Origin: Paenisporosarcina macmurdoensis
GTDB lineage: Bacteria; Bacillota; Bacilli; Bacillales_A; Planococcaceae
DNA: 64,000 bases
Assembly (NCBI RefSeq): GCF_042658845.1
Contig: NZ_JBHSRI010000002.1
Coordinates: 558,001 to 622,000 of the forward strand
Direction of reading: 5' to 3'
Part shown: positions 34,670-42,327 of the stretch, in pieces
Layout of the letters: every line of letters begins with the position of its first letter
How positions within the stretch are numbered: the first letter of the stretch is position 1
The notes under the pieces: model-generated
Databases searched by the model: none
Told to the model about the DNA's origin: nothing
What the model saw: only the letters and a program-made list of their open reading frames with translations
Translations under genes and position numbers: made by a program

Positions 34670-34704
34670 AAATTTGGACCATTTATGTGGTCCAAATTTT
34701 TATT
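34670..34704 (+). terminator. Rho-independent terminator after cinA
   Basis: Perfect 12-bp stem aaatttggacca/tggtccaaattt with a six-base loop, then T-rich sequence. Confidence 0.92.
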
Positions 34705-34721
34705 TTGCCCCAAAAATAAAG

Positions 34722-34735
34722 CGAATGAACGTTCG
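34722..34735 (+). promoter_or_regulatory. LexA (SOS) box of recA
   Basis: CGAATGAACGTTCG matches the Gram-positive SOS box CGAACRNRYGTTYG-type consensus at all but one position. It lies just upstream of the recA -35. The flanks also make it a short hairpin (aaagcgaa/ttcgcttt) followed by T, so it could double as a weak terminator. Confidence 0.8.
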
Positions 34736-34743
34736 CTTTTTTC

Positions 34744-34772
34744 TTGTATATTTCTCATAGACCAAGTATAGT
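34744..34772 (+). promoter_or_regulatory. SigA-type promoter for recA
   Basis: TTGTAT (34744-34749), 17-bp spacer, TATAGT (34767-34772), nine bases after the LexA box. Confidence 0.75.
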
Positions 34773-34819
34773 AGAGACAGAAGTTAAATTTGTGTTTGAA
34801 ATTAGAGGAGGAACCATTC

Positions 34820-35878
34820 TTGAGCGATCGTAAAGCAGCGTTAGACATGGCGTTAAAACAAATTGAAAAACAATTTGGTAAAGGTTCAATTATGAAACTA
34901 GGCGAAAAAACTGACCGTGAAATCTTAACAACGTCTAGTGGTTCACTTGCACTTGATGTAGCACTTGGTGTAGGCGGATATCCACGAGGCCGTATTATTG
35001 AAATTTATGGACCAGAAAGTTCTGGTAAAACTACTGTTTCTCTTCATGCGATTGCAGAAGCACAAGCAGCAGGCGGTCAAGCAGCATTTATTGATGTTGA
35101 GCATGCACTTGATCCTGTTTACGCTCAAAATCTTGGCGTTAATATTGATGAGTTATTATTATCGCAACCAGATACAGGTGAGCAAGCATTAGAAATTGTA
35201 GAAGCACTTGTACGTAGTGGTGCAGTTGATATTATTGTTATTGACTCCGTAGCAGCTCTTGTACCAAAAGCGGAAATTGAAGGAGAAATGGGCGATTCCC
35301 ATATCGGTCTTCAAGCTCGATTAATGTCTCAAGCATTGCGTAAATTATCAGGCGCAATTAGCAAATCGAAGACAACTGCTATTTTCATTAACCAAATTCG
35401 TGAAAAAGTGGGCGTTATGTTCGGTAACCCTGAAGTAACACCAGGTGGACGTGCTTTGAAATTCTATAGTTCAGTTCGTTTAGAAGTTCGTCGTGCAGAA
35501 ACGATTAAATCTGGAAATGATTTCATGGGTAATAAAACGAAAATTAAAGTTGTGAAAAACAAAGTAGCTCCACCATTCCGTACAGCAGAAGTTGATATTA
35601 TGTATGGATCAGGTATTTCACGTGAAGGTGAAATTGTTGATTTAGGTGTAGAAATGGATATTGTCAATAAAAGTGGTTCTTGGTATGCATATAACGATGA
35701 GCGTCTTGGTCAAGGCCGTGAAAATGCGAAACAATTCCTTAAAGATAACCATGCGACTCGCAACGAAATCGCTCAAAAGATTAGAGCTGCGTACGGTATG
35801 ATGGCAACAGCTTATACTATTGCTGCTCATGAAGAAGAAGAAGAAGAAGAGTTTGAATTATTACTAGACAAAAAATAA
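34820..35878 (+). CDS. recA: Recombinase RecA
   Basis: Strand-exchange ATPase and SOS co-protease. The start is TTG 34820 after TTAGAGGAGG, giving SDRKAALDMALKQIEKQFGK as in B. subtilis. The 352-aa protein has Walker A GPESSGKTT, Walker B IIVIDSVAALVPK, and loop L2 around GVMFGNPEVTPGGRALKFY. It ends in an acidic tail (HEEEEEEEFELL). It stands alone between terminators with its own SOS-regulated promoter. Confidence 0.98.
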   Translation: MSDRKAALDMALKQIEKQFGKGSIMKLGEKTDREILTTSSGSLALDVALGVGGYPRGRIIEIYGPESSGKTTVSLHAIAEAQAAGGQAAFIDVEHALDPVYAQNLGVNIDELLLSQPDTGEQALEIVEALVRSGAVDIIVIDSVAALVPKAEIEGEMGDSHIGLQARLMSQALRKLSGAISKSKTTAIFINQIREKVGVMFGNPEVTPGGRALKFYSSVRLEVRRAETIKSGNDFMGNKTKIKVVKNKVAPPFRTAEVDIMYGSGISREGEIVDLGVEMDIVNKSGSWYAYNDERLGQGRENAKQFLKDNHATRNEIAQKIRAAYGMMATAYTIAAHEEEEEEEFELLLDKK

Positions 35879-35887
35879 GTTTTAAGT

Positions 35888-35922
35888 AATAGCCTGCCGA
35901 ACCTTTCGGCAGGCTATTTTCC
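35888..35922 (+). terminator. Rho-independent terminator of recA
   Basis: Perfect 14-bp stem aatagcctgccgaa/ttcggcaggctatt with a three-base loop, then T residues. Confidence 0.93.
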
Positions 35923-35943
35923 TTTAGTAACACTCGTGTTTCC

Positions 35944-35986
35944 TTGACAGAGTATTTTTACATCTATACAATTAAACTTGTATAAT
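35944..35986 (+). promoter_or_regulatory. Overlapping SigA-type promoters for rny
   Basis: Promoter A is TTGACA (35944-35949), 17 bp, TACAAT (35967-35972). Promoter B is TTTACA (35957-35962), 18 bp, TATAAT (35981-35986). They share sequence, so they may compete for polymerase. Confidence 0.75.
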
Positions 35987-36085
35987 CTATTAAATGAAAA
36001 CCATTTGGCAGTATATTGGATTTCTCAATATATGAGCCACCTGAAAATGAAAATGAAAATGAAATAAGCAAGAGGAGGTGTTCAA

Positions 36086-37639
36086 ATGTTTGAATTTATC
36101 TCCGCTATGCTTGGTCTTATCGTCGGTGCAGTTGTTAGCTATTTTTTAATTAAAAATGTGAATGATTCAAAAGTGACTGGTGCGAAGCAGTCAGCTGTTC
36201 TCATCGTAGATGAGGCGAAGCGAGAAGCGGAAGCTCTTAAAAAAGAAGCATTACTAGAAGCAAAAGATGAAACTCACAAATTAAGATCTGAAGCAGAATC
36301 TGACATCCGTGAACGCCGAGCTGAACTGCAAAAACAGGAAAATCGGTACTTGCAAAGAGAAGAAAACCTTGATCGTAAGGACGAAGCTCTAAACAAAAGA
36401 GAAGCGGGTTTTGAGCGTAAAGAAGACGCTCTGAGTGAGAGACAACAGCATATCGAGCAGATGGAAAGCAAAGTGGCTGAATTAGTTGCCAAACAACAAA
36501 CAGAGCTCGAACGCATTTCTGCATTAACACGTGAAGAAGCGAGAGGCGTTATTCTACATCAAGTAGAAAATGAATTAGCAACTGACATCGCAGTTATGAC
36601 GAAAGAATCTGAAACGCGTGCGAAAGAAGAGTCTGATAAAAAGGCTCGAGAAATCCTTTCATTAGCTATACAACGTTTCGCTGCAGATCATGTAGCAGAA
36701 ACAACAGTATCAGTTGTCAATTTGCCTAATGATGAAATGAAAGGTCGCATCATTGGACGTGAAGGACGTAATATCCGTACGCTCGAAACATTGACAGGAA
36801 TTGATTTAATTATCGATGATACTCCTGAAGCGGTTATTCTTTCAGGCTTTGATCCAATCCGTCGTGAAGTTGCTCGTTTAGCACTAGAAAAATTAGTTCA
36901 AGACGGCCGTATTCACCCAGCACGTATTGAAGAAATGGTTGAAAAGTCTAGACGCGAAGTCGATGAACAAATTCGTGAAATCGGAGAACAAACAACATTT
37001 GATGTTGGCGTTCATAATTTACATCCAGACTTAATTAAGATCATGGGTCGTATGCGTTACCGCACGAGTTATGGACAAAACGTCTTGAAACACTCAAAAG
37101 AAGTAGCATTTTTAGCTGGCCTACTGGCAGCTGAACTTGGTGAAGATGTAACACTTGCTCGTCGTGCAGGATTACTACATGATATCGGGAAAGCCATCGA
37201 CCACGAAGTGGAAGGTAGCCACGTTGAAATTGGTGTAGAACTGGCAACGAAATACAAGGAACATCCAGTAGTTATCAACAGTATTGCTTCCCATCATGGT
37301 GATACGGAAGCAACGTCTGTCATTGCGGTTCTAGTTGCTGCAGCAGATGCATTATCAGCAGCACGTCCGGGTGCACGTAGTGAAACTTTAGAAAATTACA
37401 TTCGCCGTTTAGAGAAACTGGAAGAGATTTCAGAGTCGTATGATGGTGTTGAAAAATCATTTGCCATTCAAGCAGGTCGTGAAATTCGCATCATGGTTCG
37501 TCCAGAGCAAATCGATGATATTACAGCACATCGTTTAGCGCGGGACATCCGTAAACGAATTGAAGAGGAAATGGATTATCCGGGACATATTAAAGTAACG
37601 GTAATTCGTGAAACACGCGCAGTTGAATACGCTAAATAA
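36086..37639 (+). CDS. rny: Ribonuclease Y
   Basis: Membrane-anchored endoribonuclease that initiates decay of many mRNAs. The 517-aa protein has an N-terminal membrane helix (residues about 3-25), a long coiled coil rich in Glu/Lys/Arg (about 30-200), a KH domain (MKGRIIGREGRNIRTLE) and an HD domain with the HDIGKAID motif near residue 365. RicA (ymcA), a partner of RNase Y in B. subtilis, is encoded 3 kb downstream. Confidence 0.97.
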   Translation: MFEFISAMLGLIVGAVVSYFLIKNVNDSKVTGAKQSAVLIVDEAKREAEALKKEALLEAKDETHKLRSEAESDIRERRAELQKQENRYLQREENLDRKDEALNKREAGFERKEDALSERQQHIEQMESKVAELVAKQQTELERISALTREEARGVILHQVENELATDIAVMTKESETRAKEESDKKAREILSLAIQRFAADHVAETTVSVVNLPNDEMKGRIIGREGRNIRTLETLTGIDLIIDDTPEAVILSGFDPIRREVARLALEKLVQDGRIHPARIEEMVEKSRREVDEQIREIGEQTTFDVGVHNLHPDLIKIMGRMRYRTSYGQNVLKHSKEVAFLAGLLAAELGEDVTLARRAGLLHDIGKAIDHEVEGSHVEIGVELATKYKEHPVVINSIASHHGDTEATSVIAVLVAAADALSAARPGARSETLENYIRRLEKLEEISESYDGVEKSFAIQAGREIRIMVRPEQIDDITAHRLARDIRKRIEEEMDYPGHIKVTVIRETRAVEYAK

Positions 37640-37641
37640 GT

Positions 37642-37672
37642 AAAAAAGGGCTTCATTTTGAAGCCTTTTTTT
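37642..37672 (+). terminator. Rho-independent terminator of rny
   Basis: Stem aaaaaagggcttca/tgaagcc-ttttttt (with wobble pairing near the base) and a short T-rich loop, then T run. Confidence 0.85.
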
Positions 37673-37699
37673 ATTTGAAACGAAAGAAGGAATGCAAAA

Positions 37700-38497
37700 A
37701 TGAAAGTATTATTTATTGGAGATATCGTAGGTTCAATTGGACGCGATACATTAGAAGATTATTTACCAAGATTAAAGAGAAAATATCAACCCGACGTCGT
37801 CATTGCAAATGGAGAAAATGCAGCATCTGGACGTGGAATTACGAAAAAGATATTTCAAGACTTGCTATTTATGGGTGTTGACGTTGTTACGATGGGGAAC
37901 CATACATGGGATCAAAAAGAAATCTTTGATTTTATTGACGATACCGATTATTTAATCCGACCAGCCAACTTTTCAGATGATGCACCAGGTAGAGGAATGA
38001 CGAACGTGACCAAAAATGGGCACACGCTATCCGTAATTAATTTACATGGTCGAACATTCTTACCTCCGCATGATGATCCATTTAAAAAAGCGACGGAACT
38101 TGTAAAAGAAGCTAAGGAACTATCACCACTAATTTTTGTTGATTTTCATGCAGAAGCAACGAGTGAAAAAATTGCGATGGGTTGGCATTTAGATGGTGAA
38201 GTATCTGCTGTTGTAGGAACGCATACACATGTTCAAACAGCGGACGCACGTATTTTCCCAGGCGGTACGGCTTACATTACAGACGTTGGAATGACAGGTC
38301 CTTATGATGGTGTACTTGGCATGAAAAAAGAAGATGTATTGTATCGCTTCAAAACAAATATGCCTGTCCGTTTTGAAGTGCCAAAAACAGGGCGTTCTGT
38401 ACTCAGCGGATTTTTTGTAGAGCTAGATAACCAAACAGGAAAAGCCGTTTCTTTTGAACGTGTTTATATTAATGAAGATTATCCATTCAAGGGATAA
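37700..38497 (+). CDS. ymdB: Metallophosphodiesterase YmdB
   Basis: A 265-aa calcineurin-like phosphoesterase (YmdB/TIGR00282 family). B. subtilis YmdB acts on 2',3'-cyclic nucleotides and affects biofilm and motility decisions. Metal-binding elements are GDIVGSIGRD, NGENAASGRG, GNHTWDQKEI, DFHAEATSEK and GTHTHVQTAD. It follows rny as in relatives; the rny terminator lies between them. Confidence 0.95.
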   Translation: MKVLFIGDIVGSIGRDTLEDYLPRLKRKYQPDVVIANGENAASGRGITKKIFQDLLFMGVDVVTMGNHTWDQKEIFDFIDDTDYLIRPANFSDDAPGRGMTNVTKNGHTLSVINLHGRTFLPPHDDPFKKATELVKEAKELSPLIFVDFHAEATSEKIAMGWHLDGEVSAVVGTHTHVQTADARIFPGGTAYITDVGMTGPYDGVLGMKKEDVLYRFKTNMPVRFEVPKTGRSVLSGFFVELDNQTGKAVSFERVYINEDYPFKG

Positions 38498-38584
38498 CTT
38501 CTTCTATCCCTCTTTGAACTTGCATATAGTGATTTATGGACAGAATAACCGTCCAACGGTCAGCAAGGACAAGGAGGAATCGTA

Positions 38585-38854
38585 GTGGAAACATTAAAAG
38601 TATCTTCAAAATCAAATCCGAATTCAGTAGCAGGTGCATTAGTGGCAGTTATCCGTGAAAAAGGGTATGCAGAGATGCAAGCAGTTGGAGCAGGAGCATT
38701 GAACCAAGCGGTAAAAGCAGTTGCAATTGCACGTGGCTTTGTCGCACCGAGTGGGGCCGATTTAATTTGTTCACCGGCATTTACAGATATCGTAATCGCT
38801 GGTGAAGACCGAACAGCGATTAAACTTTTAGTTGAAAAGCGTACACGAGTCTAA
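38585..38854 (+). CDS. spoVS: Stage V sporulation protein S
   Basis: An 89-aa Alba-fold protein needed for normal spore coat and cortex progress in B. subtilis. GTG 38585 follows AAGGAGGAAT. Sequence matches the family along its whole length (SNPNSVAGALVAVIREKGYAEMQ in part, GAGALNQAVKAVAIARGFVAPSG). It has its own downstream terminator. Confidence 0.96.
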   Translation: METLKVSSKSNPNSVAGALVAVIREKGYAEMQAVGAGALNQAVKAVAIARGFVAPSGADLICSPAFTDIVIAGEDRTAIKLLVEKRTRV

Positions 38855-38857
38855 AAT

Positions 38858-38893
38858 AAAAAACCCAATCTCAAAAAGAGGTTGGGTTTTTTC
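38858..38893 (+). terminator. Rho-independent terminator of spoVS
   Basis: Stem aaaaaacccaatctc/gaggttgggtttttt with one T-G pair and a five-A loop, then T. Confidence 0.9.
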
Positions 38894-39025
38894 TTGTTTT
38901 CAAAACAATTTCTAGTATATTCCATGTTATTGAATACTCACATTAAAAAGTAATGATTTAGTGATCAAATTATTATGAAAATCTGCAGTTTCTTTGTCGA
39001 AACATCGACAATTGAAGCGAGTACC

Positions 39026-39055
39026 TTGTAGGAATGACTAGCGTGTCAGTATAAT
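39026..39055 (+). promoter_or_regulatory. SigA-type promoter for miaB
   Basis: TTGTAG (39026-39031), 18-bp spacer, perfect TATAAT (39050-39055). Confidence 0.7.
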
Positions 39056-39108
39056 AGAAGAATGAAGTTTTCGTCTGAAGTGATGACCATGATGAAAGGG
39101 GTTCTCTA

Positions 39109-40650
39109 ATGAATGAAGAGCAACGCATACATACTTCACAAGTAAAAGAATCGAAAAGTAAAACAGAAAAAGATTATAGCCAATATTTTCAATCTGTTTA
39201 TGTTCAACCTTCTTTAAAAGAAGCAAAAAAACGGGGTAAAGAAGACATCGCTTATCATAAAGATTTTGCCATTGATGCTGAATTTTCAGGTATGGGAAAC
39301 GGTCGTAAGTTTTTCATTCGAACATTCGGTTGTCAAATGAATGAGCATGATACTGAAGTGATGGCAGGCATATTCATGCATTTAGGCTACACGCCAACCG
39401 AAAATGTACAAGAAGCAAATGTTATTTTGCTAAACACATGTGCCATTCGAGAGAATGCTGAGAATAAAGTGTTTGGGGAGCTTGGTCACTATAAAAAATT
39501 TAAACGTGACAATCCAGATGTACTAATTGGTGTTTGTGGTTGTATGTCTCAAGAGGAATCTGTTGTCAATAAAATATTAAAAACTTATAATCAAGTCGAT
39601 ATGATTTTTGGTACGCACAATATTCACCGATTGCCGAACATTTTAAATGAAGCGTATCTTTCAAAAGAGATGGTTATTGAAGTGTGGTCAAAAGAAGGTG
39701 ATGTAATTGAAAGCTTACCAAAAGTTCGTCGTGGTAAAATAAAAGCGTGGGTTAATATTATGTATGGCTGCGATAAGTTTTGTACGTACTGTATCGTTCC
39801 GTATACACGTGGAAAAGAGCGTAGCCGAAGACCAGAAGATATCATTCAAGAAATAAGACAGTTAGCAGCACAAGGATACAAAGAGGTCACATTGCTAGGT
39901 CAAAATGTAAATGCCTATGGCAAAGACTTCGATGATCTCACATACCGTCTTGGGGATTTAATGAATGATCTTCGTCAAGTAGATTTACCTCGGATCCGTT
40001 TTACCACAAGTCATCCTCGAGATTTTGATGATTACTTGATCGAAGTCCTTGCAAAACGAGGCAATTTAGTAGAACATATTCATTTACCTGTTCAGTCAGG
40101 GTCATCAAGTATGCTAAAGCTCATGGCTCGAAAATATAATCGTGAACAATATTTAGAGTTAGTTCGTAAAATCAAGGTCGCTTTACCTGATGCGTCCTTA
40201 ACAACTGATATCATTGTGGGGTTCCCAAATGAAACGGACGAGCAGTTTGAAGACACCATGTCTTTATATGAAGAAGTTGGATTCGAACATGCTTTTACGT
40301 ACATTTATTCACCACGTGATGGAACACCCGCTGCTAAAATGGAAGACAATGTGCCGATGGAAGTGAAAAAACAACGGTTACAACGTTTGAATAACCTGGT
40401 TAATGATTTTTCTGCTAAAGCGATGAGCGCCTATGAGGGACGAATTGTTGAAGTGTTAGTAGAAGGGGAGAGCAAGAGGAATTCAGACGTCCTAGCGGGT
40501 TATACAAGAACGAGTAAGCTTGTAAATTTTGTTGGTGGAGATGAAATCATTGGCAAGCTTGCACGCGTAAAAATAACAAATACAAAAACATGGTCATTAG
40601 AAGGCGAATTAATTGAAGTCGTTTCTGGCCAAGAAGTGGGTGTCTCATGA
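39109..40650 (+). CDS. miaB: tRNA-2-methylthio-N6-dimethylallyladenosine synthase MiaB
   Basis: Radical-SAM enzyme adding the 2-methylthio group to i6A37 of tRNA; MiaA, which makes i6A37, is also in this window. The 513-aa protein has the N-terminal UPF0004 cluster cysteines (TFGCQMN, NTCAIRENAE, GVCGCMSQEE), the radical-SAM cluster CDKFCTYC, and a C-terminal TRAM domain. Its first roughly 65 residues are the Bacillus-type extension. The stop overlaps ymcA (ATGA). Confidence 0.97.
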   Translation: MNEEQRIHTSQVKESKSKTEKDYSQYFQSVYVQPSLKEAKKRGKEDIAYHKDFAIDAEFSGMGNGRKFFIRTFGCQMNEHDTEVMAGIFMHLGYTPTENVQEANVILLNTCAIRENAENKVFGELGHYKKFKRDNPDVLIGVCGCMSQEESVVNKILKTYNQVDMIFGTHNIHRLPNILNEAYLSKEMVIEVWSKEGDVIESLPKVRRGKIKAWVNIMYGCDKFCTYCIVPYTRGKERSRRPEDIIQEIRQLAAQGYKEVTLLGQNVNAYGKDFDDLTYRLGDLMNDLRQVDLPRIRFTTSHPRDFDDYLIEVLAKRGNLVEHIHLPVQSGSSSMLKLMARKYNREQYLELVRKIKVALPDASLTTDIIVGFPNETDEQFEDTMSLYEEVGFEHAFTYIYSPRDGTPAAKMEDNVPMEVKKQRLQRLNNLVNDFSAKAMSAYEGRIVEVLVEGESKRNSDVLAGYTRTSKLVNFVGGDEIIGKLARVKITNTKTWSLEGELIEVVSGQEVGVS

Positions 40651-41081
40651 CAACGAAATACACAAAAGACGATATTATTGCAAAAGCAAAAGAAATCGCG
40701 GATATGATAGCGCAAACTGAAGAAGTTGATTTCTTTAAACGAGCAGAAGCACAAATTAATGAAAATCAAAAAATTCGCGAAAAAATTGCGAGTTTAAAAA
40801 GCCTTCAAAAACAAGCGGTTAACTTCCAACAATACGGTAAAGAAAAAGCATTATCGTTAATTGAAGGTAAAATCGAGAAAATTGAAGTAGAAATTGATGA
40901 TCTTCCAATCGTTCAAGAGTTTAAACAATCACAAGGTGATGTGAATGACTTATTGCAACTGGTTGCTAACACAATTTCTAACAATGTCACAAACCAAATT
41001 ATTGAATCAACTGAAGGCGATGTACTGCGTGGCGAAACGGGTTCAAGAGTAGAAAATAGCAAACCAGGTAGTTGTTCATAA
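40647..41081 (+). CDS. ymcA: RicA/YmcA (YlbF family) RNase Y-associated protein
   Basis: A 144-aa helical YlbF/YmcA protein. In B. subtilis YmcA, YlbF and YaaT form the Y-complex that carries iron-sulfur clusters and directs RNase Y maturation of operon mRNAs. The C-terminus RVENSKPGSCS offers the conserved cysteine. It is co-translated with miaB and ends the unit at a terminator. Confidence 0.9.
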   Translation: MTTKYTKDDIIAKAKEIADMIAQTEEVDFFKRAEAQINENQKIREKIASLKSLQKQAVNFQQYGKEKALSLIEGKIEKIEVEIDDLPIVQEFKQSQGDVNDLLQLVANTISNNVTNQIIESTEGDVLRGETGSRVENSKPGSCS

Positions 41082-41087
41082 AAACAT

Positions 41088-41126
41088 AAAAAACTGTTTC
41101 CCTTCATTGAGGAAACAGTTTTTTTA
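41088..41126 (+). terminator. Rho-independent terminator of miaB-ymcA
   Basis: Stem aaaaaactgtttcc/ggaaacagtttttt with an eight-to-nine-base loop, T run. Confidence 0.92.
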
Positions 41127-41289
41127 TTTGGATATTGGTGGGTTGAATCCTACACGAAGCATCGAAATAGCGCCTATGAATGGCAGAGCTTCATATGAAT
41201 TAATTCGATGTAATCTATTATGCTTGTTCTCCCACTAGTCAACTTGGTTAATGAGACGATATTTTGGTGTAAATTTTGATTGTGAAAAA

Positions 41290-41385
41290 TTTATCGCTCA
41301 TTTCGAGTGGTTTATCGCTCAATCTGAAGATTTATCGCTCATTTCGGGAATTTGTCGCTCAATCTGGAGATTTATCGCTCAAACA
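41290..41385. repeat. Tandem array 3: five TTTATCGCTCA units, 20-bp period
   Basis: Units begin at 41290, 41311, 41331, 41351 (variant TTTGTCGCTC) and 41371. Spacers alternate tttcgrg and aatctgraga, so a 40-bp higher-order unit is visible. The TTTGTCGC variant matches the reversed core of array 2. Confidence 0.92.
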
Positions 41386-41398
41386 TGTCTCAAATACA

Positions 41399-41519
41399 AG
41401 TTAACTTATTGAATCAGACATGATCTCAAAGCTTCCCATAGAAAAGAGCCAGTTCCTTAGCTTAATGCTTTTATAATGGTTTTGTTTTCGCTGCGCTGCT
41501 GTTGGAAAGGAGGAGAGTA
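41399..41519 (+). repeat. Array-associated module, copy 2
   Basis: Homologue of 11416-11549, including the identical 18-mer AATGGTTTTGTTTTCGCT (41475-41492). The following bases to 41640 hold no gene but include GTGGAGCTTTCGACTTTT, nearly repeated after array 2 (about 16517-16534). Confidence 0.7.
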
Positions 41520-41669
41520 TGAATAATTTATCTACCTTCTGTTCTAACTACCGACTGCTTCCATTAGATGTAACTAACCATCAATGCTCACAAAAGTCGA
41601 ACTTCCAAAGTTTGTATCAAACTATAGTGGAGCTTTCGACTTTTCTGTTCACCTAATGGGCACCCCCTG

Positions 41670-41677
41670 CATATCAT
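41670..41677 (+). promoter_or_regulatory. Possible SigE-type -10 for cotE
   Basis: CATATCAT fits the mother-cell sigma-E -10 pattern CATANNNT, 30 bp before the start. No clear -35 element. Supported mainly by the known mother-cell expression of cotE. Confidence 0.35.
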
Positions 41678-41707
41678 GAAAAGGAATCGAACGAAGGAGG
41701 ATGGAAT

Positions 41708-42247
41708 TTGAAATATGTCCGTCAAATCGTAACGAAAGCAGTCGTCGCGAAAGGCAAAAAGAAAGCCGAAGCTTGTGAAACACTACGTCCACCAAATAAC
41801 CCTTCCAGCATTTTAGGGTGTTGGGTTATTAACCACAGTCACCAGGCGAAAAAGCAAGGGAAATTTGTTGAAGTGACAGGGAAGTATGATATTAACGTCT
41901 GGTATGCACATCATGATCATTCCAAAACATCTGTTTTTTCTGAAACAGTGCCTTACAAAGAGCGTATCAAACTGCATTACCGGGATGAAGATGTTCATGG
42001 TGTCGAGGACGTCCATGTAAGAGTCGTTCAACAACCTAATTGCACGGAAGCCATTATTACATCCGATGGTGAATTATTTAAAGTAACGGTAGAAAGAGAA
42101 TTGCATGCTGAAATCGTTGGGGAAACTACAGTATGCATTCAAGTTCAACCGCAGGACGTCGAAGAAGAATGGTCTTATAAAGATGAAAGTTCATCGTCTA
42201 CCTCATCATTTGACGAATCTAGTTCGTCGTCATCATCATCATCTTAA
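41708..42247 (+). CDS. cotE: Outer spore coat morphogenetic protein CotE
   Basis: Mother-cell protein that scaffolds outer coat assembly. The 179-aa protein starts at TTG 41708 after AAGGAGGA. The CotE core is clear: IVTKAVVAKGKK, PSSILGCWVINH, VTGKYDINVWYA, IKLHYRDED, QQPNC and HAEIVGETTV. The C-terminal tail normally is strongly acidic (Asp/Glu/Trp-rich in B. subtilis); here residues about 161-179 are nearly all serine (SSSSTSSFDESSSSSSSSS). Confidence 0.95.
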   Translation: MKYVRQIVTKAVVAKGKKKAEACETLRPPNNPSSILGCWVINHSHQAKKQGKFVEVTGKYDINVWYAHHDHSKTSVFSETVPYKERIKLHYRDEDVHGVEDVHVRVVQQPNCTEAIITSDGELFKVTVERELHAEIVGETTVCIQVQPQDVEEEWSYKDESSSSTSSFDESSSSSSSSS

Positions 42248-42276
42248 GCCGGATAGGAAATCCGGCTTTTTTTTTC
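42246..42276 (+). terminator. Rho-independent terminator of cotE
   Basis: Stem aagccgga/tccggctt with a seven-base loop and nine T. Confidence 0.92.
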
Positions 42277-42284
42277 TGTTATTT

Positions 42285-42293
42285 TGTTATAAT
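42285..42293 (+). promoter_or_regulatory. Extended -10 promoter for mutS-mutL
   Basis: TGTTATAAT (TGn plus perfect TATAAT at 42288-42293), with only a T-rich -35 region that overlaps the cotE terminator. Confidence 0.5.
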
Positions 42294-42327
42294 AGAAGAA
42301 TCGCTAGTAATCGAAAGAGGTTTTGAC

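Noticed and set aside
38498..38584. SigH promoter for spoVS
   Set aside because: B. subtilis spoVS uses SigH, but no adequate -35 element was found here at the right spacing.
41290..41385. Possible CRISPR or minisatellite within a gene
   Set aside because: Units are 20 bp with alternating repeated spacers, outside any ORF; not CRISPR dimensions.
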